From positions 1 through 64,000 of the forward strand of contig JBBSUC010000028.1 of assembly GCA_038235275.1 (NCBI GenBank): 64,000 nucleotides of DNA. Reading direction: 5' to 3'. Below are positions 8,787-17,545 of this stretch, in pieces; position 1 is the first letter of the stretch; every line of letters starts with the position of its first letter. The DNA comes from Persicitalea sp038235275 (lineage in GTDB: Bacteria > Bacteroidota > Bacteroidia > Cytophagales > Spirosomataceae). The notes under the pieces are model-generated. The model did not search any database, was not told where the DNA came from, and saw only the letters and a program-made list of their open reading frames with translations. Both the position numbers and the translations under genes were made by a program.

Positions 8787-9635
8787 ATGAACAGAATTTT
8801 CCCTCTCGTTATTTATCTAATCGGCGGTTTGGCAATAAGCCAAAGCCTGCGAGCGCAGGCCAGAATCGAAGGTTTGGGTAGTAACATTCCCCCGCAAGGC
8901 GTTATCACCCTCATTGGCGGCGCGGGCGTGGCCTACTACCAGGGCGACCTCAGCGATGGCGTGGATTTTGGGCATCTGGGACTCGGCCCAAATCTGGCGC
9001 TGGGTGGTATGTACCGCTTTTCGGAACACGTCAGCTTGCGCAGCGAACTACGCTATTATCAGTTACGGGCCGATCAGAAAAATTCCCGCAACTTCGTCAA
9101 TAATCTCTCCTTTCGTACCCGTAATCCCGATTTCTACGTCGGAGCGCAGGGCGATTTATTTGCTTTTTCGCAGCAGGCGCGCGTCAATCCCTACCTCTTT
9201 GCAGGAATCGGCACCACTTTTCTCAATCCCAAAGCTGAACTCGACGGCACGTGGTATAGTCTGCCGCCCTTAACTACCGAAGGCGTAAAGTACTCCCGCA
9301 CCCCGCTGCTGGTCGTGGCGGGCCTGGGTGCCACCTACCGCCTTACCGACCGCTGGGGCCTCGGCCTGGAACTCTGTGGTAATTTCCTGAATTCCGATTA
9401 CCTCGACGATGCCAGCAGCGTGTTTCCTCAACCCGACCAACTCCCCAGCGACCTGGCCCGTCGCCTCTCCGACCGCAGCCCCGAAATTGGCGGAACACCC
9501 CGACAAGCGGGCTTTATTCGCGGCAATCCCAACGTGAAGGATTCTTACATCTTTCTGAGTGTGAAGGCGCAGTACGTGCTGACGACCAGATATTTTGCGC
9601 AACAAAGGAAGAAGACAAGGTGCCCGAAGTTTTGA
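8787..9635 (+). CDS. Outer-membrane beta-barrel protein, DUF6089-like
   Basis: The 282-residue protein has a signal peptide (MNRIFPLVIYLIGG...LRAQA) and then strands typical of an 8-10 stranded porin-like barrel, starting with LIGGAGVAYYQGDLSDG, a pattern I associate with the DUF6089/outer-membrane beta-barrel families of Bacteroidota. Repeated aromatic strand ends (LRSELRYYQL, LFAGIGTTFLN, GLGATYRLTD) support this. A TTG-initiated longer form from 8688 exists, but its extra 33 residues would mask the signal peptide, so I use the ATG at 8787. Role unknown; its stop is 10 bases from the convergent MotB-like gene. Confidence 0.8.
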   Translation: MNRIFPLVIYLIGGLAISQSLRAQARIEGLGSNIPPQGVITLIGGAGVAYYQGDLSDGVDFGHLGLGPNLALGGMYRFSEHVSLRSELRYYQLRADQKNSRNFVNNLSFRTRNPDFYVGAQGDLFAFSQQARVNPYLFAGIGTTFLNPKAELDGTWYSLPPLTTEGVKYSRTPLLVVAGLGATYRLTDRWGLGLELCGNFLNSDYLDDASSVFPQPDQLPSDLARRLSDRSPEIGGTPRQAGFIRGNPNVKDSYIFLSVKAQYVLTTRYFAQQRKKTRCPKF

Positions 9636-9645
9636 ACTTCAATAA

Positions 9646-10254
9646 TTATTCCACTTTAATCTCCCCAATCTTAGGGACAATCTGAATCAGAATCCGCTGA
9701 TTTAGTGGCTCGCTTGAAAACCGCCCGATACCGCCCGTACCCGAACCCGCCACCTGCACCTCACAAATCGTTTGGTCGAAGCGGATATTGCGGGAATTCC
9801 AAAGATTCTGTACGGCCAAGGCGCGCTTGTAGCTGAGCGTGTAATTGTCGGGGTAATTGTCCTTCGACGCCATCCCCTCGATGATGACCACGTACTTGAT
9901 GTCCTGTCCGGCGTATTTGGTTTTTAGCGTGTCGATAAGGTTGCTGATGGATTTTCCCACGTTGACCAGGTACTGAATATTACTGCCCTGGATGACATCG
10001 CTCTTTTGGGCGAACTGAATATTCTGCACCAACGAAAACCGCTTATAGACCGAGTCGTAGGCGAAGTACTTCCGAGGCAATTCCTTCACCGCTGCCTGCA
10101 CCTCCTTTATTTTGTTGAGTTGCTGTTGCGTAACGCGCTGCTGGTTGGTGAGTTTCAGGTAAGTAAGCACGTACAATACCAGCATGATGAAGAAAAGACT
10201 TGTCATCAAGTCGGCGAAACTGGGCCAGAAAAAACCGGAGTTTTGGGATTTCAT
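9646..10254 (-). CDS. MotB/OmpA-like stator protein (last gene of the motor-cytoskeleton operon)
   Basis: The 202-residue protein has one N-terminal membrane helix (about 9-31) with FADLMTSLFF, matching the proton-binding segment of MotB and ZorB; Asp15 is in the place of the essential MotB aspartate. After a short linker comes a C-terminal OmpA-like domain (about 90-195) with NYTLSYKRALAVQNL and LNQRILIQI, the peptidoglycan-binding pattern. It would anchor an ion-driven motor to the cell wall. It starts 6 bases after the channel gene stop, so the two form a pair. The usual G-H-T-D of OmpA domains reads EGMAS here, so peptidoglycan binding may be altered. Confidence 0.88.
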   Translation of the reverse strand: MKSQNSGFFWPSFADLMTSLFFIMLVLYVLTYLKLTNQQRVTQQQLNKIKEVQAAVKELPRKYFAYDSVYKRFSLVQNIQFAQKSDVIQGSNIQYLVNVGKSISNLIDTLKTKYAGQDIKYVVIIEGMASKDNYPDNYTLSYKRALAVQNLWNSRNIRFDQTICEVQVAGSGTGGIGRFSSEPLNQRILIQIVPKIGEIKVE

Positions 10255-10260
10255 GCGCGG

Positions 10261-11862
10261 TTATTTTCCCGAAATCATGCGCTTGAACCGCGCACCGAGT
10301 TTGCGGTTGGCGCGATCTTTCTCATTTTTTTCCAGCAATTCGAGTAAGGTTGCCATCGTGCCGTTGAGTTGGTCGAGCCGCTGCCGGGTACTTTCACTTT
10401 GCGAAGCGGCGCTGTCCTTGAACTGAGAAACTTCCTGCGTGATCGTGGACAGATGCTTCAAATTGTGGAGGCTATTCTGGCTGCCGGACAGCGCCAGACG
10501 CAGCGATTCGGTTTCATCAACCGTGAACTGCTTCACAGCCTCGCTGGAATTCAGGATGTGTTTTTCCAAATCCTTGAAGGAACCGGAGATAGCGTGACCC
10601 ACGTCAGCCACGGCGCTGGCGGTAAATAATTCGTGTTGTTTCAGGTTTTGCAAATGCCCCGTCACGAAATCAATGATCTGCTGACTTTGGTCAAGCTTAC
10701 TGCTCAGATTATCGGCAATCGTTTTGAAATTATCCGTCCGTTCCAGTAACTGATTCGTGCGATCCACAATGCGCTCCGAGTTGGTGACGAAGGCGTTGAC
10801 GTTCATCATCGAGCCGTTAAATTTCTCAAACTGCTTCACCGACTGTTCTAACTGCTGCAATACTGTGAGGTTATACTGCGTCATTTCCGACACCTTCATC
10901 TTGTCAATAGATTCTAATAGATCACGCTGCGCCAAGATGGTCTTGGTGTTGGAGGCAAAAATGCCCGACAGGTCTTTGAGGTTGACCGTAAACTCGCCAT
11001 TGAATTTTAGCAGATTACGCTGTAAAGATTCCAGCGTTGCCGCCAATCCCTGGTTGATGATTGGCAATAATTCCACCTGCATGAAGGTATAAAATTCATT
11101 CTTCCGCGCCTCCACCAGCGTCCGCGATCCTTTGAACGTGCCGCCCGAATTGATGATGGTTAAAGCCAAACCCACAAAACTGGCAATCATCGCAATTTTT
11201 ACCCCGCCGATCAGCGATGAAATCCCGTCGTTCAGCAGCAGATTATTAGCCTGCGCGTCCACCGCAACGGCCATATCGGGCATACTGAACAGGCCGATGA
11301 CGATACCCAACATCGTACCCATCAAACCCAAATACAGTGGTACGCTGATCGACAAATTGATGTCTTCCTCCACCGCGCTGACGTTCCGCTCCACGATGTC
11401 TTTCATCAAACTAAAATCCGACGAAGCTCCCCGGTTGCGGATGAGGTAGTTATTTAGGGAGAACAGAATGTTGGCAAAAATGGGGTTCGCCTCGGCTTTG
11501 CTATCGATGATGTTGACCTGCGTCTTGGGAAGCGTTTTTTCCTGCTCTGCGTCATCTTCACCCTCGAACAAACGGGCCGTTGGATGAGGCTCTTCCTGTC
11601 GATACGCATTCGCATCCTCTAAGTAAATGCCCGAAGCACCCTGGTATTTCCCCTGAAACTTTCCAATATTTTCCAGAATCACGCGCGGTGACAGACGCTC
11701 TAAATCCACGAGAAATAGGCGGATTTTAGCCACGCTTATTTCTTCCGGTTTTGGAATAATATTTCGGAAAATACTGATCTGGCGACGGGTACGGAAGAAG
11801 ACGACAAATTGGATGAAAATAATAATACCGATCAGGAATATTTCAAAAATCTCAACTTTCAT
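10261..11862 (-). CDS. ExbB/TolQ/MotA-like proton channel with long helical tail
   Basis: The 533-residue protein has an N-terminal membrane helix (about 5-24), a 140-residue cytoplasmic part, two membrane helices (about 173-193 with VPLYLGLMGTMLGIVIGLF, and 214-238), then some 295 residues of predicted helical coiled coil to the C-terminus. This is the ExbB/TolQ topology plus a long tail as seen in ZorA. With the MotB-like partner it should make an ion-driven stator. I chose the ATG at 11862, which overlaps the upstream gene by 11 bases; a start at 11904 would overlap by 53. The tail ends in a basic stretch (ARFKRMISGK). Confidence 0.85.
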   Translation of the reverse strand: MKVEIFEIFLIGIIIFIQFVVFFRTRRQISIFRNIIPKPEEISVAKIRLFLVDLERLSPRVILENIGKFQGKYQGASGIYLEDANAYRQEEPHPTARLFEGEDDAEQEKTLPKTQVNIIDSKAEANPIFANILFSLNNYLIRNRGASSDFSLMKDIVERNVSAVEEDINLSISVPLYLGLMGTMLGIVIGLFSMPDMAVAVDAQANNLLLNDGISSLIGGVKIAMIASFVGLALTIINSGGTFKGSRTLVEARKNEFYTFMQVELLPIINQGLAATLESLQRNLLKFNGEFTVNLKDLSGIFASNTKTILAQRDLLESIDKMKVSEMTQYNLTVLQQLEQSVKQFEKFNGSMMNVNAFVTNSERIVDRTNQLLERTDNFKTIADNLSSKLDQSQQIIDFVTGHLQNLKQHELFTASAVADVGHAISGSFKDLEKHILNSSEAVKQFTVDETESLRLALSGSQNSLHNLKHLSTITQEVSQFKDSAASQSESTRQRLDQLNGTMATLLELLEKNEKDRANRKLGARFKRMISGK

Positions 11863-12415
11863 ACCGGATGCGGGCTTTGGTAGTGACCTTCCATTTGTCG
11901 CCAATTAGTTCGGCGATGCCATTTTCTACGGTATAAATCTTACGGGCCTTAGGATCGAAGGCATTCGACGCATCGCAAACGGGATCAATGTTTTTGTCAG
12001 GATAGGCTAAAGCCAGTCGCACCGATGCTTCGTGTTCATCGATTTTAAATTTGGCTTGGTTGTCTTTAGTATTTTGAAACTTATAAATCGACGCGCCTTC
12101 TTTGTAAGAAGGATTGGCCGAACTATTATTGAAACTTCCGTCGGAGTTGGGTGTGGAGAGATAGAAGTTTTGGATCACTTTTTCCGGCTCACGCGCAGGA
12201 GCAGAATTCACCACAGGCGGTTGGATCGGAGCTGATTTTACCGTCGGCTCAATTGTGCCTGGTTTGTTAATTTCCATCGGCACACTTGCACTCATCACTT
12301 TGGCTTGTAGCGTTCTAAGTTCCTGCCTAAGCTTCGATACGCTGTCTTCCAGTATGTTGACTCTGCTTTTTAGCCGATCGACTTCGCTCCCTCTTGAATT
12401 ATCGTATGCAGCCAT
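11852..12415 (-). CDS. Coiled-coil adaptor-like protein of unknown family
   Basis: The 187-residue protein has an N-terminal coiled coil (about 10-43, with SEVDRLKSRVNILEDSVSKL), a Pro-rich linker (about 45-82) and a C-terminal globular domain (about 85-187) with FYLSTPNSDGSF, EASVRLALAYPDKNIDPVCD and KWKVTTKARIRYE. I do not recognise the domain. There is no signal peptide or membrane helix, so it is likely cytoplasmic. It is placed between the actin-like gene (23-base gap) and the channel gene (11-base overlap), so it may bridge the cytoplasmic filament proteins and the channel tail; that is inference. Confidence 0.8.
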   Translation of the reverse strand: MAAYDNSRGSEVDRLKSRVNILEDSVSKLRQELRTLQAKVMSASVPMEINKPGTIEPTVKSAPIQPPVVNSAPAREPEKVIQNFYLSTPNSDGSFNNSSANPSYKEGASIYKFQNTKDNQAKFKIDEHEASVRLALAYPDKNIDPVCDASNAFDPKARKIYTVENGIAELIGDKWKVTTKARIRYES

Positions 12416-12438
12416 AGCTGAATATTGATTTAAATTTC

Positions 12439-15400
12439 CTAACTATTCACCGGCGTCAATTCCCCCAACTGTTTCGATAAATTATTGATCGCGCCGATGA
12501 TGGGATAGAAGAATAATGTCTCCTCAATTTCCTTTTCGTCTGAACGAACTTCGTCCATTTTCTTGGTGTATTCCAGTCCTTCGGCCAGATAATCCCGCAG
12601 ATGTCGATTGAGACCGTCTTTGAAAATTTCCAAAGCGCTGTACGACACGCCAAAATTATCCGAAAAGCTCATCTTCTTGTCTAAATCAAGAAACATTCGG
12701 TTGAAGTCGGCTACGTAATCGGTGATTTCTGTCTGCACTTCGTTGGTCAAATCCACGTAACGCAGGCGGGTAATGGATTCGTCTTTTAGCCCCGTCAGAA
12801 TAGCCTTTATTTTTTTGATATTGATGTTCAAATCTTCGGGATCGGTCATTAATCCACCTTTGCAGGTGAGTTCTTTCGGAATGTCTTTTTCGGCTTTGAT
12901 AACCAAATCTTCCGTCCCAAAATCTTTTTCAAAAACGGCGGCAAAAATGAGTTCGGAAAATTCTGAAAGCGTCCGTTGATTGCGGGTGATGATGCTCAGA
13001 ATCTTGGAGCCTGTGCCACTGAATACAATATTTTTGGGTAACTCCGTATCCGGCAATTTCGTCTTCATCAACTGCGCCACGTGGTAAATAATGGCGGAAT
13101 AGAAGTACAGAAAAATGATTTTATAATCATTATCATCCGCCAATATAGCATTGAATGAAAACATATTGGCGTCCCGAATGCGGTAGTTCTTTTCGAGTGA
13201 GAATAAAAAAGCAATGATGTCTTCCGACTTGTTTTTATCCTTGATTGAATCGAGGACTTTCATTAGATCATACTGCTTGTTAGCACTCAATAAGTTCTCA
13301 TAATATGCCGTGTATTTCTTGATCAGACCATTGGAAGTAGCGCCAAATTCGTAGAAGCCGTCCCCAAAAATAGCGTTAGCGGCAAATTTGAAAGAGGACA
13401 GCAAAATTGGTTTGCTCGATTTGAAAACGACTACGTCCGACGTGCCACCCCCGATGTCGATCGACACCACGGGAGAGAAGGTGCCGCCGGGCAACTGACC
13501 CGTGTTTTTGTAATAATAAAAAGGTGCAAGCGACTCGCTGATGCCGTAGGGTATGTTGGTGGCGTTGAAGTACTTTTGGTACAAATCGTTAATCAATCCT
13601 TCCATACTATCCTTCCGGTTGTTGGTCATGCTGCTCGGATAGAACCACACCAGCTTAGTCTCCGTTAGGTTGCCGCCGTTGCGCAAAACCTTATTGCGCA
13701 TCAACAATAGTAGCGTCTCGAAGTACGCCCGAATGCGCTTGGTGTTGCCGGGTTCCACCTTCGCCCATTTTAGGTTCGACTTGATTTCGTTGACGCCGTC
13801 GTGCGTTTTTTCGTAGGTGAAAGGGATATTAAAATCAGCCAGGCTGTTGGTTTCCTTGTTGAGATCCAGGTCCTTACCCTCACCGGACACCGTGCGGGTC
13901 GGGAATTTGAAGCGGTTGCCGCCGCCTAATTGCTCGGGCAAAAACTCATAGTCCACGAACTCGCGGATGGCGATGGCACCCGAGCCACCGAAGTCTTCAC
14001 TCGTTTTGACCGAATCGAAAAGCGTGGCGATTTGCATATCCTCCACCGTGATATCGAAGGCTTTCGGCGCCGAGGCCCCGGCTTTGTACTCGATATGGGT
14101 GTTGGTGGTGCCGAAGTCCAACGCGAAGGTGAAAACGGTATTGCCATTCGTGAAATGCGGCCATTTTGGAATAACTACCCCGCCCATGTCAGTCTGTCCC
14201 GTGTCCTGTACGTAGATGTAGTCGAACTCCTTGTCCAACACGTAATATTGCGTGGTGGCGTCGGCCGCTTGCTTGCGAGTGCGCTTGCGGGGCTTGCCGG
14301 AACCCGTCGTTTCCTCGTTGACAATCGGAATCGGGACGTTGGCGCGTTGGTTGAAAAACTGTAATGCGTAATCCGAATTCTTGAACACACCCGCCACGTT
14401 GCGGTCGATGACCTGCACGCGGTAGGGCGAGGCGATGTCCGGTAAGTTGGTTTTGACGAAGGGATAGAGCGTCAGCCCCACCTGCTGCTCCACGACCACG
14501 CCCTTGTTGGCGGCTTCCTCGGGCTTCGTAATCTGGTGTTCCAGCGACTGGTAATACGTTCGCTCAAAGGCGATGGACTCGCCCTCCTTCATAATTGGTA
14601 TCCTGAGCGTGACCCGCACGCTGCCCGCCACGCCCTGCGTCATTTCGATACTGGGTTTGCCCGGTCCGCCGCCCAACAAATCGTTGGGCGTGAAATAGTC
14701 GAAAAACTGCTTTTTGAGCGGCAGTAGAAAACCCTTCGAGTCGTCGCCCACTTCGGCGTTCACGTTGCCATCGAAAAATTTTTCCTTGTTAATCGGATAG
14801 ACGAGCCGAATCAGGTACGGCTCCAGGAAGTCGCTGACCGTCAAGTACGGGTACTGAATCCGCGCGCCGGGCAGGCTGCGTTTTTCCAAGGCCGCCTCGT
14901 CGGCGTAGGGTACTTCCACGCCGTGATCCCAGTTGTCATTGACATAGCGCAGCCGCTTGTTGAAATTATTTTGTAACACCAGCGGCGTTGGCCCGGTCAG
15001 CGTTTTAGAAGCATTAATGCGGAAATCGCTTTCCCCAATCGAACCCAGAATATCTTCTTTCTTGCGCTTGCGTAACGGAATGCCCAGGACCTCAACGATG
15101 TCGCCCGCCTTTCCCGAATCTAGCTCGGAGTAATTGATCTCAAAATCAGCGGGTTTCAGATTCTTGATTTCTTCGTAAAGTGCGTGATTTTTGCGGTCGA
15201 GAATTGCTAAGTTCTTATCCAAATAGTCGCTCACTACTTTCATCCGACTGGCCAGCAACGGATTGGCCCGGAACAAGTGGTGTACGTACTTCTGAAAATC
15301 GACCTCGCGCTCGTACAGTGGCACGTAGTTGTGGTCGAAAAGGACGTCGTTCTTCGTCAGCTTGATTTGGGCGTGCGTGAGGTCGTTGGCCGTCGGGAAA

Positions 15401-15915
15401 AACAGCGTGGCGGGAGAGGTGCAGCCAATGATTTTGTGGTTGAATTCCAGAATGTACAGCCGCCGCAGCAGGTCGAAATTATAGGATTCCTTGTCCTGCT
15501 GCAGGTACAGTTCCAGCGTTTCGGCCAGGCGGCGGTGCGCGTCAGACGAAGCTTTCATCTTCCCAATTTCGGCGTCCTTATCCCAAACAATTATCCGCAG
15601 ATTCTCCCGCAGACTGTCACTGTTGAAAATCATTTCGGCCAAATCCAGGGTGTCCGACACCAGCTTCTCGTCCGTGCGGCCCGCCAGTACGTTGCCGTTG
15701 CTGTTGGCGGCTTTCAATTCGGGCGTTTTGTTGATGTTGCGAAAAGCCGTTTTCGCCAGGTCAATTCGCGCGAACGGACTCGGAATGGCGGGTGAAAGCG
15801 TTTCTCCGCTACCCCCTTCGGGGTCTTTGATGGACTCGATTTCTTTGTCGGAGTAGGCATCGGAAGAAAACCAGTCCTTGCCGCCCCGGTTGGTATGGCC
15901 GAATATTTTGCTCAT
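12439..15915 (-). CDS. Giant actin/Hsp70-fold ATPase-like protein
   Basis: The 1158-residue protein contains an actin-superfamily ATPase core in its second half: phosphate-1 motif LDFGTTNTH with Asp600, phosphate-2 motif DIGGGTSD with Asp820, and an adenosine-type motif FSGTGSK near 965-971. The roughly 590 residues before the core are not a known domain to me; they mix helices (about 60-280) with a strand-rich part (about 330-590). The C-terminal 150 residues are helical. General layout recalls very large Hsp70-like proteins such as the SrfB family, but I cannot assign it. It begins 3 bases after the tubulin-like gene stop, so the two are certainly co-transcribed. Confidence 0.87.
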   Translation of the reverse strand: MSKIFGHTNRGGKDWFSSDAYSDKEIESIKDPEGGSGETLSPAIPSPFARIDLAKTAFRNINKTPELKAANSNGNVLAGRTDEKLVSDTLDLAEMIFNSDSLRENLRIIVWDKDAEIGKMKASSDAHRRLAETLELYLQQDKESYNFDLLRRLYILEFNHKIIGCTSPATLFFPTANDLTHAQIKLTKNDVLFDHNYVPLYEREVDFQKYVHHLFRANPLLASRMKVVSDYLDKNLAILDRKNHALYEEIKNLKPADFEINYSELDSGKAGDIVEVLGIPLRKRKKEDILGSIGESDFRINASKTLTGPTPLVLQNNFNKRLRYVNDNWDHGVEVPYADEAALEKRSLPGARIQYPYLTVSDFLEPYLIRLVYPINKEKFFDGNVNAEVGDDSKGFLLPLKKQFFDYFTPNDLLGGGPGKPSIEMTQGVAGSVRVTLRIPIMKEGESIAFERTYYQSLEHQITKPEEAANKGVVVEQQVGLTLYPFVKTNLPDIASPYRVQVIDRNVAGVFKNSDYALQFFNQRANVPIPIVNEETTGSGKPRKRTRKQAADATTQYYVLDKEFDYIYVQDTGQTDMGGVVIPKWPHFTNGNTVFTFALDFGTTNTHIEYKAGASAPKAFDITVEDMQIATLFDSVKTSEDFGGSGAIAIREFVDYEFLPEQLGGGNRFKFPTRTVSGEGKDLDLNKETNSLADFNIPFTYEKTHDGVNEIKSNLKWAKVEPGNTKRIRAYFETLLLLMRNKVLRNGGNLTETKLVWFYPSSMTNNRKDSMEGLINDLYQKYFNATNIPYGISESLAPFYYYKNTGQLPGGTFSPVVSIDIGGGTSDVVVFKSSKPILLSSFKFAANAIFGDGFYEFGATSNGLIKKYTAYYENLLSANKQYDLMKVLDSIKDKNKSEDIIAFLFSLEKNYRIRDANMFSFNAILADDNDYKIIFLYFYSAIIYHVAQLMKTKLPDTELPKNIVFSGTGSKILSIITRNQRTLSEFSELIFAAVFEKDFGTEDLVIKAEKDIPKELTCKGGLMTDPEDLNINIKKIKAILTGLKDESITRLRYVDLTNEVQTEITDYVADFNRMFLDLDKKMSFSDNFGVSYSALEIFKDGLNRHLRDYLAEGLEYTKKMDEVRSDEKEIEETLFFYPIIGAINNLSKQLGELTPVNS

Positions 15916-15918
15916 AAT

Positions 15919-17424
15919 CTATTTCTTAAACCCGAATTTCTCGGTCAGGATTTCTTCGGTGGTGTCGTAAAACAACTTAATTATTTTCTGCTCCGCCGAA
16001 GGGAACGTCTTGCCCTTAGACTGTTTGCTGAGGCCGTCGTCGTAGTAGGCGTAGTCGACTTTCTTGTCAAACCAGCCCGATTTCACGGTCTTGTCCACTA
16101 CCAGCGAGTCGATGGTACTATTCATGTTGAAGGGCGTAAACCCGCGCCGATTGGTCGACATTTCTTTCAGCCAGTTACCGAATGAAGCCATGAATTCGGA
16201 GAGGTTGGTACGGTAAAACGAATCGCTCAGGAAGGCGCGGTCAATGGTCGGCGCGTCGTTGCTCCACGCCTGTTTTTCGATGGATTCGTTCAGGCGCTCA
16301 TCCAGGAATTTTTTAAACAAAGCCAACTGCGACAGCCGCAGACTGATTTTGTACTCGGTATTGTCCTCAAAGTCCGAGAACTTAAAATCGGGCGAATCAT
16401 TCTTCATGCCGAACTCTTTATAGATCGGCTTCACCGCCTTGCCGCCCGCCGATTCCAGGTCGCGGTCGGGCATTTCCAGGAAGTCGATCACCGCCAGCGC
16501 CGACACCATTTCGATGAAGTGCGCGTCGTTTTTTTGGCCCTCGTTACCCGCGTCGTTCTTATAAGGCTTACCGCTGTAATCATCATTGATGTAGTACAGC
16601 GCGTTCACCGAGTTATTGCCCGTAACGTTATCCTTATAGTAATAAAGCGCGGCCTTCGTCTTGGCGATAAAATCCGATTTCTGAATCGGGCTGTTGGGGT
16701 CTTTTTCAATATTGAAATAAGGCAGTACCGTAATCGCGCCAATTTTGGCGTTTTGCAAAAATCCTTTGCCGTCGATGTTGCGGTTGTTCATCGCGTCGCG
16801 GATATTTTTCAGGATCGTTGGGAAACCTGCCGCGCCCGTACCGCCAAAGATGGAACTGATGATAAAAATCCGGTCGTCGGCGTTGAAGTTGGAGGCCACT
16901 TCCTTGAATTCCTCCGAGTCCTTGAACTGATTCAACACCACGCTACCGATGTTGGGATTGCCCACAAAACCGATGTCCATTTCCACGTCGAGCAGACTCA
17001 CTTCCTCATCGCGCTTGTTGATGGATTTACCCGAAAACAAAATATCGGCCAGCGCCCGGTTGGGTTCGCTGAGTTGCGCGAAGTCGATGTAGTCCTTGAA
17101 TTGGGTGTTGGCGACCTCCTGTAAATTGAAGGTGAAGCTCCCCGAAAGGCGGTTTTGTGAGGTCACCAGTTTGTCGAGCGTCGTGATGCGCGTTCCGAAA
17201 AAACCACTGTCCGCCCCCGCTCGCTCGGCGATGGCCTGGTAATTTTCCAGCATTCGCGCCGTCCGCTTCAAGTCCTCGTTTGACTTGTGTGGGTCGATGA
17301 TGATAGGGACGATTTCAAATTCCGTGGGGGAATTTGGTTTTACACCAGCGGCCAGAAGCATGGTCAGGGATTTTAGGACCCTGGAACCGGTGCCACCGAT
17401 GGCAAATATGAATAAGCGAGCCAT
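15919..17424 (-). CDS. Tubulin/FtsZ-like GTPase
   Basis: The 501-residue protein opens with a Rossmann strand and glycine loop, FIFAIGGTGSRV (GGTGS at 10-14), then VPIIIDPHKSN, where tubulins bind nucleotide through loops T1 and T2. The tubulin signature glycine loop T4 is seen as IFGGTGAAG (GGTGAAG at 194-200). These match the Tubulin_2-type families more than canonical FtsZ. I could not find a clear T7 catalytic loop (N-x-D-x-x-D), so GTP hydrolysis by polymer contact is uncertain. The C-terminal half is helical and charged. It leads the tight five-gene block with the actin-like, coiled-coil and channel genes. Confidence 0.83.
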   Translation of the reverse strand: MARLFIFAIGGTGSRVLKSLTMLLAAGVKPNSPTEFEIVPIIIDPHKSNEDLKRTARMLENYQAIAERAGADSGFFGTRITTLDKLVTSQNRLSGSFTFNLQEVANTQFKDYIDFAQLSEPNRALADILFSGKSINKRDEEVSLLDVEMDIGFVGNPNIGSVVLNQFKDSEEFKEVASNFNADDRIFIISSIFGGTGAAGFPTILKNIRDAMNNRNIDGKGFLQNAKIGAITVLPYFNIEKDPNSPIQKSDFIAKTKAALYYYKDNVTGNNSVNALYYINDDYSGKPYKNDAGNEGQKNDAHFIEMVSALAVIDFLEMPDRDLESAGGKAVKPIYKEFGMKNDSPDFKFSDFEDNTEYKISLRLSQLALFKKFLDERLNESIEKQAWSNDAPTIDRAFLSDSFYRTNLSEFMASFGNWLKEMSTNRRGFTPFNMNSTIDSLVVDKTVKSGWFDKKVDYAYYDDGLSKQSKGKTFPSAEQKIIKLFYDTTEEILTEKFGFKK

Positions 17425-17430
17425 TTATTT

Positions 17431-17470
17431 AGTTGATAGTTGACAGTTAAAGTTGATAGTTGACAGTTAA
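17431..17470. repeat. Tandem duplication of a 20-bp unit
   Basis: Two perfect copies of a 20-bp unit built from GTTGATA and GTTGACA lie side by side at 17431-17450 and 17451-17470, directly before the start codon of the tubulin-like gene. Related motifs occur at 5130-5144 and 22270-22282, again next to start codons. Confidence 0.95.
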
Positions 17471-17545
17471 AAATGAATGTCTTCAATTTCTAATAAAAGA
17501 TCATCAGTACTGTCAGCTATTTAAATAAATACTTTAAATTATTAC

